A DNA stretch of 64,000 nt. It comes from Wolfiporia cocos. Taxonomy: Eukaryota; Basidiomycota; Agaricomycetes; Polyporales; Phaeolaceae. The notes under the pieces were generated by a model that was given only the letters and a program-made list of their open reading frames with translations, was not told the origin of the DNA and did no database searches. Both the position numbers and the translations under genes were made by a program. Position 1 is the first letter of the stretch; every line of letters starts with the position of its first letter. The stretch spans positions 310,001-374,000 of the forward strand of contig JACCLO010000001.1 of the NCBI GenBank assembly GCA_029448655.1, in the 5' to 3' direction. Positions 43,217 through 54,636 of this stretch are shown one piece after another.

Positions 43217-44760
43217 TGGTGGGAGGTGCAGGAACGACGGCATTTTTTGGGCTCTTTTTCAGCATTATTTTTATTGATGCGAATGCACACATGACGAGTC
43301 GGAAAAATATGATATTATGTTTTGTGATGCAGAGCTGAAATACGAACGCTGATTTTCAATTATGCGTTGTGATGCCTCGAATGAGGCTTGATGATGTCGC
43401 ATTATATGTTGCTATATTTCTCATGAGATGATATGAGGTTGCAGGCTTACGGGGACCATGAGACGGATATATCAAACATTATATTGCATGATGCGCCATT
43501 ATGTAGGGAGCATATAATGACATCTCATTTTTTCTATACATACCTCATCAACGATCACGAGGCCAGCCACTAGCTCTCAGTGCCACATATGGTGATAGTA
43601 CTATTACGTAACACACCTTTCCGGGACTTGTCTGCTCTATAGCCTAGTCGGCAGCCTAGGTTCTGGACCCTCAGAATCCTCTCAGAACCCCACCCGAAAC
43701 CTGCCCGAAACACGTCAGAATCTCTATCATTCTGGCAAGATTCTGGGGGCCCGGATTTTTCCCAGAATTCATTCAGAATCCACTCAGAATCCATCGATTC
43801 TGACGAGATTCTGGGCGCCAGAGAATCGCCCATTTCACGCAGTGCATGCCTTACTGCCCACCAGGGACCCTGTTACGGTGTAGTGGATTCATTGACAAAC
43901 ACATGCCGGTACATACATTGCGTGTGCAACGGCGCGCTGACGGACGAGCGCAGAAGGGCGTTCTCCGCATCGGACGCAGCGCGACGCCCGTTGGACGCAG
44001 CGCGGAGCCCGTCGGACGCAGCACGCCGCGCGGGTGCCAGCCGTGGGAACGCGACGAATGGACCGCCGCGCTCGCATGCAGCTTGCGAGCGCGGCGCGGT
44101 GCCCGTTGTATGCAGACGGACACAGCGCGACGCCCGTGTCGACCTGTGTGTGCGCGCTGTGGGGATGCTGCTGCCGCTGTGCGCCGCCGCGTACGCACGC
44201 TTGCGATAGACGCCCGGATCGCCGGGGTCTATATCGCCAGCATCCGCATCCCGTTGCTCGCTTGCGGCAGCGAAGGCGTATGCGAGGAGAGCGGGCGTCG
44301 TAGCGGCGTCGCGGGCCTGTGGAGAGAGCTCGGGCACCTGCAGAAGGGCGAGGGCGGCGGCGACGGGCACGGGCGTCCTCAAGCACGACAGGGACGTGCA
44401 GTTTGCGATGGCGCGGTGACGCAGGTGATTCGGGGGAGAAGCGCGGGCCAAAGGGCACGCTGTCCGCGGCGATCGTGGACCGGACGGACGCGCAGGCTGA
44501 GGGCGCTGCGAGCAGACGAGGGAGAGCGCGAGGAGGGCGTGTGCAAGGTGAAGACGCGGTGGGCGCCAAGGCCGAGGAGAAGCTGCGACATTGCTCGTCG
44601 TTGGGCGCCACTCTCGCCCGCCGCCACACGTGATCGCCCGCCGCCACACGTGATCGGGACGCGATCGAGCGATGGCGATACCGATTGGGCGGACCGAGCT
44701 CGCCCGACCCGCTCCTCGTCCTCGCCCGCAGCCTCCGCCTCGCCCTCGCCGTCCCCCGCG
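43217..44760. other. Intergenic region upstream of ATG7, with a CAGAATC-rich stretch
   Basis: 43217-43600 shows nothing recognisable. 43660-43830 has about ten irregularly spaced CAGAATC/GATTCTG elements, partly palindromic. From about 43900 GC content rises sharply. Long ORFs on both strands over 43850-44760 are high-GC artefacts: they lack recognisable motifs and overlap one another. Confidence 0.4.
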
Positions 44761-47710
44761 ATGCCGATTGTGCAGTTCGCGCCCTTCTCGTCCCTCGTCG
44801 AGCCTGCCTTCTGGCACGCCCTCACCGAGCTCAAGATTGACGTCCTCCGCCTCTCTGACGCCCCCGTTCCCGTCGCCGCCTCCTATGCGACCGGCAGATC
44901 GGTCACAGACCGCGAGTCCGGCGCAGAGATTGCCCTCGGCTGCAACCTCGCCCTCGGCGGCGACGCCTTCTCGACCACTCCGCAGTGCGTACCGTCCCGC
45001 CGCTCGCATGCTCCGCTCATCTTGGCATGCAGACCGCCCGCGCACGCCGTCCTCGCGACGGGCCTGCTCAAGAACTACAACACGATCGAAGAGTTCAAGG
45101 CGGCCGACAAGACCGCGCTCTTCAACGCCGTCGCCGACGAGGTGCGCTTTTTCTTTCGTCCCCGGCCCACGCTCTCACCCCCTGCAGATCTGGCAAAGCA
45201 TCGCCGCCGACGGGTCCACCGCGCACCTGACGCGCTTCCTCCTCCTCACGTTCGCCGACCTGAAGAAGTACAAGTACTACTACTGGTTCGCCTTCCCCGC
45301 GCTCGCGGCAAAGCCCGCGTGGGAGATCGACGACGCCGGCTGGGCACCCGCGGCCGCGCACCTCCCCGAATCCGCGCTCGCCGCGCTCCACGCCGAGACG
45401 CAGCACGCGCCGCGCGCGTTCTTCCTCGTCCGCGTGCGCGACGGCGCGGCGGAGCTCGGCGCGGTCGAGGCGTACGACGCGTTCTTCGCCGGCGTCCCCG
45501 AGGACGAGGTGCGTCCCCCCGCCGCCGCCGCCCGCGCGCGCGCTGACCGCCCCTCCGCAGCGCACGGTCGCGTTCCTCGACCCCTCCGCGGCGCCGTCCA
45601 ACCCCGGCTGGCCGCTGCGCAACCTCCTCGCGTACCTGCGCGCGCGCCACCCGCGCGTGCGCGCACACCGCGTCCTCTGCTGGCGCGGGCCCGCGCGCAG
45701 CCTGTTCGGCGTGCTCCGCCAGGGCGGCGCCGCCGGTGCGGATGACGCCGCGCGGGCGCGCCCCGCCGCGGTGGGGTGGGAGAAGAACGTGCAGGGTAAG
45801 CTGGGCCCGCGCGTGGCGGACCTCGCGCCGATGATGGACCCGGCCAGGTGAGTGTCGTCACCATCCGCGCGCGTTGCCCGCATCCATCGTTCCTCGTCCT
45901 CCCCGCTCTGCCACCTTTCGCCCTGCCTCGCACTACCCTCGCCCCGCCTCGCACCACCCTCGCCCCACGCCCTTCCCTGCTCACCGCCACTCACCGCGGC
46001 CCACAGGCTCGCGGACCAAGCCGTCGACCTGAACCTGAAGCTGATGCGCTGGCGCATCCTCCCCGCGCTCGACCTGGAGCGGGTCGCCGGCACGCGCTGC
46101 CTCCTCCTCGGCGCGGGCACGCTCGGGTGCTACGTCGCGCGCACGCTCATGGTGCGTCGCCCGCGCTCGCTCCCTCGCCGCGCCACGGCTGACCCTTCCC
46201 CGCCCCGCCCCGCCGCCCCCGTGCGCCCACGCCGCCGCCGTCGCCGCGCAGGGTTGGGGCGTGCGCACGATCACGCTCGTCGACTCGGCGCGGGTCTCGT
46301 TCTCGAACCCCGTCCGGCAGCCGCTGTTCGAGTTTGAGGACTGCCTGCACGGCGGCCGCCCCAAGGCGCCCGCCGCCGCCGAGCGCCTCAAGAAGATCTT
46401 CCCCGGCGTGGTGCGTCCTCCCGCTCCTCTCCGCTCACGCACACGCTCACGCGCGCCGTCTCTCCGCGCCCGCACGCCCCGGCAGAACGCGACGGGGCAC
46501 GTGCTGAGCATCCCGATGCCGGGGCACCCCGTCCCGCCCGCGTCGGAGGCACAGACGCGCGCGGACGTCGCGGCGCTCGAGGGGCTCGTTGACGCGCACG
46601 ACGCCGTCTTCCTCCTCATGGACTCGCGCGAGAGCCGCTGGCTCCCGACCGTCCTCGGCGCCGCCAAGGGCAAGGTGCGCCGCCCCGTCCCGCCCCGCCT
46701 CGCGCGGCCGCGACGCTGACGCTCGTTTCTCGTTTCGCGCCCGGTGGTCTTCGCTGACGTCTGTTTCTCGCGCCGTCCTCGCTCACGCCCGTCTCGCGCG
46801 TACCGTTCTCAATGACGCCCACCCCGCCCTGCGCAGGTCGTGATGAACGCCGCGCTCGGCTTCGACACCTTCCTCGTGATGCGCCACGGCGCGCGCGCGT
46901 CGAGCGCCCCGCCCGCCGCGCCGCGTCTCGGGTGCTACTTCTGCAACGACATCGTCGCGCCCGCGGACGTGCGTACCGTTCCTCCGCGCCGCCGCCTCAC
47001 CGCCGAGCTGACCGCCTTTCCTTCCCCGTCCCTCCCCTCCTCCCCTGCCCCCTGCTCTCCTCCTCCCCTGCCTGCCGCGCGCGCAGTCCCTGACGGACCG
47101 CACGCTCGACCAGATGTGCACCGTGACGCGCCCGGGCCTCGCGTCGATCGCCGCGTCGACGGCGGTCGAGCTGCTCGTCGCGCTCCTGCAGCACCCGGAC
47201 GGGTACGTACCCTCCCCTCCTCCCTCCCCCTCTTCGCGCGCTGAGCCCCATCTGCGTCTATGACTGCGAACCTTGACCACCCGCGTGCTGACCGCCGTGC
47301 GCGACGATGCATGACCGCCGACGCGCAGCATCCACGCGCCCGCGCCGCCCATGCAGCCCGGCGCGGACGCGGACGCGTCGGAGGGTGTGCTCGGGCCGGT
47401 GCCGCACCAGCTGCGTGGGTTCCTCGCTCAGTTCCGGAACATGCCCATCACGGGCGCGGCGTACGACCGGTGCACGGGGTGCAGCGAGACAGTGCGTGTC
47501 TCCCTCCTCCGCCGCGCGGCGCGAGTGCTGACTGGATGCGCGCAGGTCCTCCGGGCGTACGAGGCGGGGGGATTCGAGATGCTGCTGAGGGCGTTCAACG
47601 AGCCCAAGTACCTCGAGACGCTCACGGGGCTCGACAAGCTGTACGACGAGGGCGAGGCGGCGCTCGAGAGCGTCGAGTGGGACGAGGAGGAGGGGGAGGA
47701 GGACTTTTGA
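44761..47710 (+). CDS. atg7: Atg7, E1-like activating enzyme of autophagy
   Basis: Eleven exons: 44761-44984, 45033-45141, 45188-45508, 45561-45847, 46007-46151, 46252-46410, 46486-46674, 46837-46968, 47087-47202, 47329-47491, 47546-47710. All junctions are GT-AG and in phase; 669 residues, normal for the family. The start [18 protein letters not shown] is the usual Atg7 N-terminus. Also seen: [16 protein letters not shown], the nucleotide-binding [14 protein letters not shown] (near 349-354), [33 protein letters not shown], and [10 protein letters not shown] with the catalytic cysteine near 533. The acidic tail ends DEEEGEEDF. Atg7 activates Atg8 and Atg12 with ATP and passes them to Atg3 and Atg10 in the cytosol. 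GC-rich, unlike its surroundings, and with no sign of damage. Confidence 0.95.
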
Positions 47711-49300
47711 TCGCGTTGTGTGGCTTGGATATGGGGGCTGCACGGTCTGTGGGCTGTGTGGCGATGTGTAGTGTGTACGTGTACTGCTGTATTTCCCTCT
47801 GGCGATATCCCGGATCTGTACGAGATGGTTGATACCCTGCATGCTGCGCGGTGTTGCGGGACGTCGTTTGTTGGCGAGGCTATGCGATCAGCGTGCGGTG
47901 CACCGTTACCCACGGAACGGTGCGAGGTTGATGTCGATGCCTTGACTTGGAATGATCGATCCGGCGTTCAAGGACGCGGTTTGTCGAAGCCGTCGCATCA
48001 ATTTCGGTGATGTATTCGCGAGTCCTTCTGTAACATTTTGTTTGGAGAAGCATGAAAATTTATGTAGCGATCAAGTGCAAGCCCATCTGTCGAGATCATA
48101 CCTCCTGTATCGCGATGATGCTGATTTACTGGAAGCGTGCAGCATACAGGAGTTCTAGAAGTATTGCATTACCAATGCCAAAGCGAGGTGCTCACGAGAT
48201 ATACAGTATGCCTAGTGTTAATAGGTAACGCATCTCTCCAAGAAACTGATAGCCCAGCTCATTGACATTGTATACTAAGTTATGCCCAGGTCGTGCAGTA
48301 TTCAAACTGGGATGCATGTATCGTACATGTTGGTTATGCAGATGTACGCTACGAGGCCTTGGGGTGCAGAGATGCATCTGCGAGCACTTTACAGATGATT
48401 TTGAAACTCTACAAACTCTACATGAGATTACCAGTATTCTGCTACTTGTGTTAAATGCGAAAGCGCGATACCCTCAGAGAATGCAATCAAATCAGATCAA
48501 AATGTATTCCAGATGTTAGCTGTGCCATGTGTGCAAGCCTTCTGAATTGTCCAGACGTGTGCTGTATCTATGTTGGAACAAGCGCTTAGGGGTTCTTCGA
48601 GCCCCCGATGTTCCAGGACTAATCATGGCAACGCACGGGGTGTTTTGTTGTCCAATGTCCGCCTAAATACGCTGAATTATAATATCTGATCCATCGCGAT
48701 CCAGTACCAGCTATGCGCGTGGCAGCTTTATTCGGCCGTAACGTCTGGGTTCAGCAATACTCAAGCGAGTTGGGATTGCAAAGCAACTGTATCTGTATAC
48801 AGGCAAAATATCATTCACACCGTGACAGTTCTTCAGGATCATGACATGCTGTAATTTTGTATGTGATGAGAACTCTTGGCGAGAAAAATCCCATTCATCG
48901 AGATCTGAAACGCATTCCACGGTTGTGAAATCCGCTTTCACACCCACTAGAATAGTAGTCCAGTAACATTACCTGTAGCTCCATCATGACATCTGATATA
49001 GCATGACAGTGCGACAATTTTACGGGAACCGGTATATTCATACCCAAATATCTGCAGGCTGTCATATGTGCTGGATCGCATCTGCCATCAAGGCTGTTCT
49101 GTGCATTGCGAAAATCAAGGGAGGTGTTTCGTTAGTTACAGGATGCCAACGGAGACATGTCTCCATCGTGGCGAATTGTCTCCTTTGTGACCAGAATACC
49201 AGCCAATTTACAAGGAGTTGTTCGCGCTCGATATAGGACGGGATATCTATCCGATATACGTTAGAACGGAGCAACGCGAGACGGAAAAAGATAAAAAGTA
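47711..49300. other. Intergenic sequence downstream of ATG7
   Basis: GC content drops quickly after the stop codon. Only short frames; minus 48947-48711 (TTVECVSDLDEWDFSRQEF) looks coding-like and may be a last exon of the DUF6534-like gene, but no junction was established. Confidence 0.35.
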
Positions 49301-49301
49301 C

Positions 49302-50735
49302 CGTGGTTGCGTAGTAGGATCATCAACAATCGCCTCTTGATGAACTGTGTCCGCGGCACGTTCATTCGGCGATATCATCTCGACGGGTATGTTCGTCTTA
49401 CGCAGGTGATGGCGAACATTCACGCTGGCACATTATGATCAGCAGATTGAGATGGTAGCGTGAGGTCGGATCATTCTTACGTAGCGAGTAGAGAGTTCAC
49501 ATATACTGGGAAAATCACTTCAGAGAAGAGACACCTGTGGGAGCAGTAGCCATACCTGTGCAAGCTGGCGCGTGCCAATTGAAGATATCAGATACATTGA
49601 TCGAAACATGATCTCCTCTAAAGTACTGTCTCGGAGCAATGATGAGTGATTTAAATAGACGTCTTGAGAACTTACTGTGATGAACTGTAGAAATTGAACT
49701 ACACTATGAAGGTGCCATTTAGTACGACCATATATTATGGAGAGGAGCAAACATTCTATCGTACATTACCATGATTCCGCGATTGACGGTGAAGACCATC
49801 AACTTAGATACTATTCTTCCTGTTCTGCTCAAAGTTAGCATGCTCCCACATTGAAGTACAACTGTAGATATGTCACTTACCCCTGAGACTGAGTCTTTGC
49901 TCCACGAAGAATTATACACAATGACGACGTAACATATATATCTACTACGAGTGCACATGCGACCTGGATACATGTTGGTGTCTGTCTCCGCATTCAGCGG
50001 AATATGACGTGTGATTTACAGCCCCACACACAATAACGTTTGAGAGGACAGTCTGTACTCCTTCCTGTGCATTTCTAGAACCATAAAACCATATTCAGGA
50101 AACATACTGAATGTATCATCAAGTAGAGTCGTCACCTTGCTTCGATAATCACGGCTGATTGTTCAATGTCGGTAAACAGCCACTTTGCAATGCATATATT
50201 GCGCGCGCAGCAAGAAACGCACCGAGACCACCACCTTCATATACCCATGCGTCATGAATGGGCCACGAGCATGGAGAATGTGAACACACCAACGGAGGCA
50301 ACGGAAAATAAGCCCTTCGCTCAATGTAACTACCTTTATCCCTTCAATGAGCTGTCAAACTCACCGCAATGGTTGTCAACAGTATTTTTAACCGCTTATG
50401 CCGCAGAACTACAAAGGCGTTAGATCACGACGGCAGTTTCCTCAGCCAACCCACGTTTCCATATATTGATGATGAAGTAGCTGAGAGGGCGTACAAACCC
50501 TTGGTTGGCGTTCTGATTGAATATAAATGGAGCATCATACCAGTGGACTACGAAGACAACAACCATCTAGAAGGCGCTTGATACATCTTTCCATGATGCT
50601 TTTATCACGTGCATGAAACTCACCGCAACCGCATGTTCTGCCTTCACACAATAGCATCATCAGCTGGCTGTGCCAGGCGGTATCAATTACGACGCCTACC
50701 CGGAATGTTCTGTGCAGAATGTAGTAACGCGGCAT
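49302..50735 (-). pseudogene. DUF6534-like integral membrane protein gene, finely split or decayed
   Basis: Minus-strand pieces match the order of Agaricomycete DUF6534 proteins: VVIDTAWHSQLMML (about 50.7 kb), LRHKRLKILLTTIA (about 50.4 kb), SRTGRIVSKLMVFTVNRGIM (about 49.8 kb), VYVNSLLAT (about 49.49 kb) and, after an intron, VNVRHHLRKTNIPVEMISPN (49424-49302). The pieces are separated by GT-AG-like introns of about 50 bp. A complete phase-consistent model was not obtained and some exons contain stops, so it may be a recent pseudogene or a gene with very short exons. The family consists of multi-pass membrane proteins of unknown function. Confidence 0.42.
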
Positions 50736-52110
50736 TCCTAAACCAAAATGCTAGCACTTACCCTTTAAGTCGTGATATATTTCTCGGTCGCCTGTGGCCC
50801 TCTACGAGATACCAGTACAAGTTCTATGGAGCATGGTTGTAGTCTCTATATGTTGAGATGGAGAGCATGAACATACGTCGACGTCCAGAATAGTCCTCAC
50901 TGTGTCAAGAACCCTGTCGGAGAGTCAGTTTATCAAGTCAGAAGCTTTGATGAGTCATACCAGAGCAATGCGACCTTAAGAGGTAAGTTTCATGAGGAAT
51001 GCCATGATGGTTAGTCGTACATCTATGTCTCGGACGTCATACGCGACGTACTATAAGCCGAATGTGTTCTTCGTCATGAGGATAGTTCCATGCATAGTAT
51101 AAGGTTTGCGCGCATGTAAAGCCATAGAGTCTGCTTACTATTAGAAGAATCCAGGAGATATGCCAGCACGCAGGACTCACAGTGCAGAAAGAAGCACGCC
51201 AAAGAATATTTGGCTGACAGTGTCATAGAAGTGGTGCGGAACATCAGAGTCGACCATGAGACTAGTGAGCTTGAAATCGTTACTGGTGACCCAGAGTACT
51301 CCTTTGCATATGCCATTTAATACTATGAAAGAATCAAATAGCATTGCCAATTGATGGCAGTCGTGGGATGATGTTTGAGAATACGCATATCGACACACAA
51401 ACAGCGACAGACCAAAGCAGAAATCGAGCTACCCAAATGCCAAACTAACAGCCTGTTCAAGAATCGCAGCGCGCTTTATAAGGCTATACGAGCTCATCGG
51501 CAAGATGAAGTTGAAGCCTATTGCTGTGTCATAGCCTGTGGAGCGTCCTGAGACACTGAGGCAACGGACGCGTGTGAAGTGATGAGATAGTTTCCACGTC
51601 TTTTGTGCGAAGTTTCGAAGCGCGACGTGAAGACATTCTGAAGCATCTGTAGAAACTTTAAGAGGAGGCTGTAACTGATTTTTCTGCAGCTAGATATGAC
51701 TGTGAGTGTGCGCATGCGACCTTGAAGGGGCTGAGACCATCCACGGACCGAGGCAGCAGGACCTGAGATCTGAGATTAACTTGTAACGTTCGTTGACAGT
51801 TTACGAAGCAGTCTTGAGAGAATATTCAGGTTGGCCGTACGGAAGAACTGCTACAGCATCTATCTGTGCCATGAACTGCCTGAGTAGGTCGCCGGCAACT
51901 CTGTATTGGCCGGGGGCTTTAATGCTTAACTGACATTAAAGTTAACCGAGCTGATATGGATTCGGAATCCTGGGATTGAGATGGTTCGCTATATCATTCA
52001 TATCAACCTTCGGGGGGCAGATTCTTCTCACGATAGTATGCACGAAGAAACGAGGTGCCGTCTCAATTCTGATCACCTATTCAGATGACATTGGCCGGAG
52101 GCCGGTGATT
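50736..52110. other. AT-rich sequence without a recognisable gene
   Basis: Minus frames such as 51398-51177 have a hydrophobic, coding-like look and may be 5' exons of the DUF6534-like gene, but no motif or junction supports this. Confidence 0.3.
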
Positions 52111-52439
52111 TGTTCTATGGTGCCGGCGCCCTAGTCACCGCTACTTTTGTACAGTGGCCAAATCCTTGGGTCAACTTCGCGTTAACCCTAAAGCAAGGTT
52201 TATATAGGCGCCGGTACTTTCTGCGCCCTGATACCGAACACTTTGGGTATGGCACAGCCCGGAGATGTGAATTTGAATGCTCATAGTGATGTAGATACAG
52301 GGCAGGCACAATAGTAATGTATCTACCAGTTCACTACATCCCATGCTTGAATAAGACACAGAAAGCATGCGAAGCCAACGCTGCTCAGTGCTGGGAAGTG
52401 GCAATTGCATGCATCACAGCAAAGGATTTGTAAACAAAA

Positions 52440-52698
52440 AGGCTATTCAACTGATGAATCTCCTGCTCAATTATATCAATCTTCCCAGAGGAATACAACA
52501 ATTTCTCGTCAAGCCAAATATTTGGGTTGATGAGCTGCAAATGCCAAATCATGGGGAATGTGACCCGGATGCAACCGGTTGCTGCACCTGTTGAATGTGT
52601 ACTTGAAAATCAGCCAGATTCAAAGACAGAAACCTCCTGTTCAGGGTCATTGAGGATGCAGGCCACATGTATATTTTGCCCAAATATCACTGAGCTGA
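52440..52698 (+). pseudogene. DDE-endonuclease (Tc1/mariner-like) transposase fragment
   Basis: Degenerate frames read LPRGIQQFLVKPNIWVDEL, GECDPDATGCC and a damaged version of the EDAGH/LPKYH block that is clearer at 60164-60690. The fragment ends where LTR D copy 3 begins. Confidence 0.55.
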
Positions 52699-53209
52699 TG
52701 TTACGACTCTACCAGGTACACTCGAATATTCTCGTTGACATCTTACTGTGTATAAGGACTTAGCGTTCAACCGCTGTACCCAGCGCTCGATTTCTAGGGG
52801 CCTCCGTTCAACCGTAGACCCTGTTTCATGTATAACAACCCTATGCCCACTCTCCGCATTCGCATCGCGTTCTAGCTGATATTCTGTGTGTAACCACAGT
52901 AGTTCTATGTTTCATCCCTTGTTGCGCTCAACCGCAACACTTCTCCTTTATTACTTATATCGTTAGCCCAACGGACTTAATAGTAGCAGTACCAAGGACA
53001 CTATGACCCCAATTAACGAACGGTAGTATATAACCTGATGTAAATACCGGTCGAGTTCCTCAGCTCGACCTTGTTGAATTACAAGGATCTTATACTCATT
53101 CTCAAAGGCTTGAGCAATTAAGCCCGCAGCTTGTATATCGACGCTCTGACTCTGAGGAGTCCGACGAGTAGTGTGCTACTCGATACGCTGAGTAACTCGA
53201 CTTGGTTAT
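52699..53209 (+). mobile_element. Solo LTR D, copy 3, right end deleted
   Basis: Starts TGTTACGACTCTACCAGG and matches LTR D to about 53209, lacking the last ~30 bp. No duplication is detectable. It includes the TATA region AGTATATAACC and the TCGACCTTGTTG block shared with LTR A. Confidence 0.75.
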
Positions 53210-53214
53210 TAGTA

Positions 53215-53450
53215 GTCAGACAAGTATAATTATCATCAATTTCCATATACGGTATTAATTTCCCACCACTGGCCAAATCCGGACATAGAAATTTCTCAAC
53301 TTTGATTTTCAGACAAATCCGCCTAGCCATTTTGTTCCTACCTTCAATTAGAGCATTTTGGCTAGACCGATTATTTCTAGGCACCAGTTTGAGCGAGCAG
53401 TAAGACTTGTACAAAAGTAGCGGTGACTAGGGCGTTGGCACCATAGAAAG
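53215..53450 (-). repeat. Interspersed repeat C, uninterrupted copy
   Basis: Reverse-complement match to 58870-59013 plus 59447-59515. This copy preserves the empty site (ATGGCTAGGCGG) into which solo LTR B inserted in the other copy. The edge CCTAGTCACCGCTAC recurs at about 52131. Confidence 0.7.
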
Positions 53451-53459
53451 AGGGGATCT

Positions 53460-54300
53460 GCCTTTAAATCTAACCATTGAACATCTGATGAACACGATAC
53501 TGAAGGTGCTTTATCCCATGGAATTGTAGGGGCATTGTTCCCAGAGCTCCACTATCCTGATCACATCAATGATGGAACAACATGTGTGTTGCCAAGACTC
53601 ATTCCGGTTCAAACTTGGCAGCAGTTAATAAGTTTATGCTGACGCCTGCTATTTCTCTATGTTACAGAAGTAGCAGGAACCGTATTTGTGAAGGCTATGG
53701 AGCATGAATGAGTTGGTATCCCGATCTCTTCGATTAGATTCGTGAGAGAACACTCTCGGATTTGTCAAGTACTTGTGTTGTTTGATTGTGTATCCTTGGC
53801 CTATACTGCATGTATAAATATCCTACGAGAGCTAGAAAGCTCACCTCTCTTGGGGGACGTATGATCTCGTAAAATGGAATGTCATGCTGACAAAGCATGG
53901 CGCTGCAGAAGACACTCAATCTTCCACATGTATCCAGCGATAATATTGATCATATTACATTCCAACTTGGCCAGTGATATAGAGTCATCATGAATTAAAT
54001 GGATCACCTAGCCCCATGTGACTGGAAACTGCTCTGAGATTATTGCAACAACACAATCTATTACCATCTAATAACGGACGGTTTCGCACGTCTCCTGAAT
54101 GTATTTTCGCTACCCTGGTGCGATCGTCACACAACACAGGTCGTTCACCTCTTGAAAAGCCAGGTAGCATTGAGGTACAATGTCATCATTTAGCGATTCC
54201 ATACTAATAATGCTTAGTACAGAATATCATGTGAGTCAGTGGATGGCGAATAAGGCTAGTCTCTTGTACTTCACTACAACCATAAATATATAAAACGGTG
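53460..54300. other. AT-rich intergenic sequence
   Basis: Nothing recognisable. Confidence 0.35.
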
Positions 54301-54305
54301 ATACT

Positions 54306-54380
54306 GTTGGAATAAACCAGCAGGGGCAAACCACTACTCCACGGTGGAGTAGTGGTATGCCCCTGCTGGTTTATTCCAAC
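54306..54380. repeat. 75-bp near-perfect palindrome, copy 1
   Basis: Two 37-base arms (GTTGGAATAAACC ... GGTTTATTCCAAC) around a single central base, with one mismatch. It would form a long hairpin. Confidence 0.9.
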
Positions 54381-54561
54381 ATAAATATAGTCGAAGGCTA
54401 TATTTACCCACAAGTTATGCAGTAGCCACGTGAGTGGGTAGCGGTGTTGGGCTGTACTGTTTTTACCAATATTACAACCCAGAGGATGACCTGTGAGGTT
54501 TTATGACCACATGGGGGATTGAACCCTTGACCTCTGCCCCATAGCCTTCAACTATATTTAT
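54381..54561. repeat. 181-bp spacer with 21-bp inverted ends and a pol III B-box-like motif
   Basis: The ends ATAAATATAGTCGAAGGCTAT and ATAGCCTTCAACTATATTTAT are inverted copies with one mismatch. The minus strand contains GGTTCAATCC about 28 bases after TAGTTGAAGGC, reminiscent of tRNA-type internal promoter boxes. It may be a small non-autonomous element. Confidence 0.45.
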
Positions 54562-54636
54562 GTTAGAATAAACCAGCAGGGGCATACCACCACTCCACCG
54601 TGGAGTAGTGGTTTGCCCCTGCTGGTTTATTCCAAC
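54562..54636. repeat. 75-bp near-perfect palindrome, copy 2
   Basis: Same palindrome as 54306-54380 with a few changes. The two enclose the 181-bp spacer. Confidence 0.9.

Noticed and set aside
43846..45546. 566-codon plus-strand ORF and overlapping 390-codon minus-strand ORF over the ATG7 5' region
   Set aside because: High GC removes stop codons in several frames. Only the ATG7 exon frame gives a recognisable protein; the upstream extension and antisense frames have no motifs.
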